NCBI GenBank assembly: GCA_030683195.1
Contig: JAUXQA010000365.1
Location: forward strand, 1-8,677
Source of the DNA: Rhodoferax sp.
GTDB lineage: Bacteria > Pseudomonadota > Gammaproteobacteria > Burkholderiales > Burkholderiaceae_C
Length of the DNA: 8,677 nucleotides
Direction of reading: 5' to 3'
The notes below the pieces were generated by a model. That model worked only from the letters and a program-made list of their open reading frames with translations. It was not told where the DNA came from and did not search any database. This document shows, in pieces, positions 6,491-8,677 of the stretch. The position numbers were made by a program, and so were the translations under genes. How positions within the stretch are numbered: the first letter of the stretch is position 1; every line of letters begins with the position of its first letter.

Positions 6491-8677
6491 ATGAAAAATA
6501 CCAAGGCTCCCATTCGTTCCTCACAGTCAGCGGCCCCTGGGGCATTGGTTTTCGGTGGCCTCTGGCAACCGGGCGTCAGGCTCATGAGCCGGATGAATTT
6601 TGCGTCCAAGGCATTGATCATCAGTTTGATCTTTTTGATTCCGGTGGGGTTGTTGGGGTATTTCTTTAACAGCAGCCAGCGTGACCAGATCAGTTTCAGC
6701 CAGAAAGAGCGCACAGGCGTGGCGAGCATGCAGCAGTTTGTGCCGGTGTTGAACGGTGTACTCAAAGTCCGCAACGCCACCCGCGCAAGCCTGGGTGGGT
6801 TTGACGGCCAGAGTCGCTACCAGGCTGGCCGTACCCAAACCGATGCGGCGATTGCAGCATTTGAAAAACATTTGGTGACGTCGGGCGACACCCTGGACTT
6901 GCGTCCAGAGTTTGAGAAACTCAAGTCAGCGTGGATGCAGACGGCGCAGTCAGTCAACGGCGCAGACGCCAGCGGACGGACTGTTTTTGGCCCCGTAACC
7001 GCGTCGATAGTCACCTTGCTGAATCTGATTGGCGACAATTCCAATCTGGTACTCGACCCCGACATTGACAGCTTCTATCTGATGAACGCCATGGTGTTGA
7101 CGCTGCCGCAGTTGGCCGAAGACCTGGGTCAGTTGTGGGGTTGGGGCACCTTCGCGCTGGCCAAGCCGGGTTTGTCGGTTCCAGACGCCAGTCGTTACAC
7201 CGTGTGGGTGGCAGGAGTTGGCAATGGTTTGAAGCAGACCAAGGCCTACTTGCAGCGAGCCATCACTGCCAATCCGGCCTTGCAATCCCAAATCGACCTG
7301 TCCGTGCTTGAGGTTGTGAGCGTTTTCAGTGCCCTGGCGGCCGATCCCGACAAACTCATTGCCCAGCAGGGTCTGACGCCGGCGCAGTACTTTGACCAGG
7401 GCGAGGTTGCCGTGCTCAAGCTGACCTCGTTTTACGACAAGGGCTTGCCGGCCCTCGATGGCTTGCTAGCCGCCCGGATTGCCACCATGGAACAACGGCT
7501 GGCGACGGTGGCCGCCGTAGTGGCTGGTGTGCTGCTGCTGGCGGCTTACTTTTTTTACAGTTTCTTTTTACTGACGCGTGGTGGTTTGCAGCTGATTAAT
7601 CGGCACCTTAAAGAAGTGGCTGACGGTGACTTGAGCCACACGCCCAGCGCGCCACTTGGCACTGATGAGCCCGCCCAGGTGTTGACCTCATTGATCCAGA
7701 TGCAAGCGGTTTTGGTGCGTTTCCAGGACGCGCAAATGGAGATGGCACGCCAGCATGATGCGGGTGCAATGGACCATGTCATGCCGGTCAACGCCTTGCC
7801 CGGCAACTACGGTGCCATGGCCCAAGGTGTGAACGACCTGGTGAAAACACATACCCAGGTCATGATGCGCCTGGTTGATCTGTTGGATCTTTACGCCCAA
7901 GGTCAGTTTGAGCAGCAAATTGAGCAACTGCCCGGCCAAAAGCGCCGAATCACCGAGGTAGCCAATGCCGCGCGTGACACCCTGATTTCAGCGGATGCGG
8001 CTGCTCGCTTTAATGCCCGCGTCAAAGCTGCGCTGGACAACGTCACCGTGCCGGTGCGCATTGCGGACAACGACGGCACGGTCATCTACATCAACCATGC
8101 GTTGCGCGATACCTTGCAGGCCAACCGCGTTGGCTTTCAGAAGCAGATCCCGGGCTTCGACCCCGACAAAGTGCAGGGCGGCAGCGTTGGTATCTTTTAT
8201 TCCGATCCACAGGCTGCGGTGGCGCGGCTGCGCAGCCTGACCGGTGTGGCGCGTTCACGGCTGGAGTTGGGCGGTCGCCAATATGACCTGATCACTACCC
8301 CCGTGAATGCTGAAAACGGTGAGCGGCTGGGCACGGTAGGACAGTGGACGGATGTCACGGATCAACTGGTCACCGAGCAACAAATCGACGCGTTGGTTCA
8401 GTCTGCGGCGCAAGGTGAGTTCAGTCAGCGCCTGTCTACGGCGGGCAAAACAGGCTTCTTTGCCAACCTCTCGCAGGGTATGAATCAACTGATGACTACC
8501 AGCGAACAGGGATTGAGCGACATCGCCGACGTGCTGGCCGCGTTCGCAGAAGGCGACCTGACGCACCGCATCACCCGGGACTACAGCGGCCTGTTTGCCA
8601 AAGTCAAAGACAGCGCCAACGCCACGGCCGAAAACCTCACCCGGGTGATTGGTGAAGTCCACGCCGCAGCAGACGCC
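6491..8677 (+). CDS. Methyl-accepting chemotaxis protein, HAMP/PAS type (3' end cut by window)
   Basis: This frame is open for 729 codons, from ATG 6491 to the last base, with no stop, so the C-terminus lies outside. A cytoplasmic N-terminal stretch (1-40) precedes a membrane segment (about 41-60), a large helical periplasmic region (61-337), a second membrane segment (about 338-361) and a HAMP domain (about 362-412, VADGDLS, TDEP). A HAMP-like or helical segment follows (about 430-500). Then come a PAS domain (about 508-627, starting VPVRIADNDGTVIYINHAL) and two more HAMP-like units (about 628-672 and 674-725, AEGDLTHRI). The methyl-accepting hairpin should follow but is not seen, so the MCP assignment rests on architecture and neighbours. 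A diguanylate cyclase or kinase output is possible but less likely beside cheA. An in-frame TAA at 6479-6481 closes the frame upstream. No Shine-Dalgarno is evident; Met32 (6584) and Met35 are alternative starts. Ligands of both sensor regions are unknown. Confidence 0.88.
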   Translation, partial: MKNTKAPIRSSQSAAPGALVFGGLWQPGVRLMSRMNFASKALIISLIFLIPVGLLGYFFNSSQRDQISFSQKERTGVASMQQFVPVLNGVLKVRNATRASLGGFDGQSRYQAGRTQTDAAIAAFEKHLVTSGDTLDLRPEFEKLKSAWMQTAQSVNGADASGRTVFGPVTASIVTLLNLIGDNSNLVLDPDIDSFYLMNAMVLTLPQLAEDLGQLWGWGTFALAKPGLSVPDASRYTVWVAGVGNGLKQTKAYLQRAITANPALQSQIDLSVLEVVSVFSALAADPDKLIAQQGLTPAQYFDQGEVAVLKLTSFYDKGLPALDGLLAARIATMEQRLATVAAVVAGVLLLAAYFFYSFFLLTRGGLQLINRHLKEVADGDLSHTPSAPLGTDEPAQVLTSLIQMQAVLVRFQDAQMEMARQHDAGAMDHVMPVNALPGNYGAMAQGVNDLVKTHTQVMMRLVDLLDLYAQGQFEQQIEQLPGQKRRITEVANAARDTLISADAAARFNARVKAALDNVTVPVRIADNDGTVIYINHALRDTLQANRVGFQKQIPGFDPDKVQGGSVGIFYSDPQAAVARLRSLTGVARSRLELGGRQYDLITTPVNAENGERLGTVGQWTDVTDQLVTEQQIDALVQSAAQGEFSQRLSTAGKTGFFANLSQGMNQLMTTSEQGLSDIADVLAAFAEGDLTHRITRDYSGLFAKVKDSANATAENLTRVIGEVHAAADA

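Overview
The window is a single block of co-oriented chemotaxis and chemosensory genes, all on the + strand, with short gaps of 11 to 39 bases. G+C-rich coding sequence with G/C-biased third positions, and the style of the receptors and CheA, suggest a betaproteobacterium, most likely Comamonadaceae (Rhodoferax/Polaromonas-like). The taxon is an inference from protein style and was not checked by a search.

Layout: (1) 9-392, a stand-alone CheY-like receiver. (2) 422-2779, a two-transmembrane methyl-accepting chemotaxis protein (MCP) with an extra Cache-type sensor domain after its signalling domain. (3) 2804-3523, a helical protein that I read as a divergent CheZ-type CheY-P phosphatase, from a DxxxQ motif and an acidic C-terminal tail ending in Phe. 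(4) 3533-3901, a second CheY. (5) 3941-4231, a small STAS protein with a phosphorylatable Ser position. (6) 4243-6453, CheA, with an HPt domain, an unusual linker, a dimerisation and ATPase core and a CheW-like domain. (7) 6491 to the window edge, a second MCP with a large periplasmic region, several HAMP units and a PAS domain, cut off before its signalling hairpin.

Together they form most of one phosphorelay. The two receptors control CheA; CheA phosphorylates one or both CheY proteins; the CheZ-like protein would remove phosphate from CheY-P. The STAS protein offers a possible side output or regulatory partner. No cheW, cheR, cheB or cheD is inside the window; they probably lie beyond the right edge, or are shared with another cluster.

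The points most worth a second look are the CheZ-like gene, the cytoplasmic Cache domain that holds every cysteine of the first receptor, the eroded methylation sites of that receptor, the STAS gene inside the operon, and the non-canonical linker of CheA. I see no mobile element, CRISPR array, RNA gene or convincing terminator. No gap between genes exceeds 39 bases.
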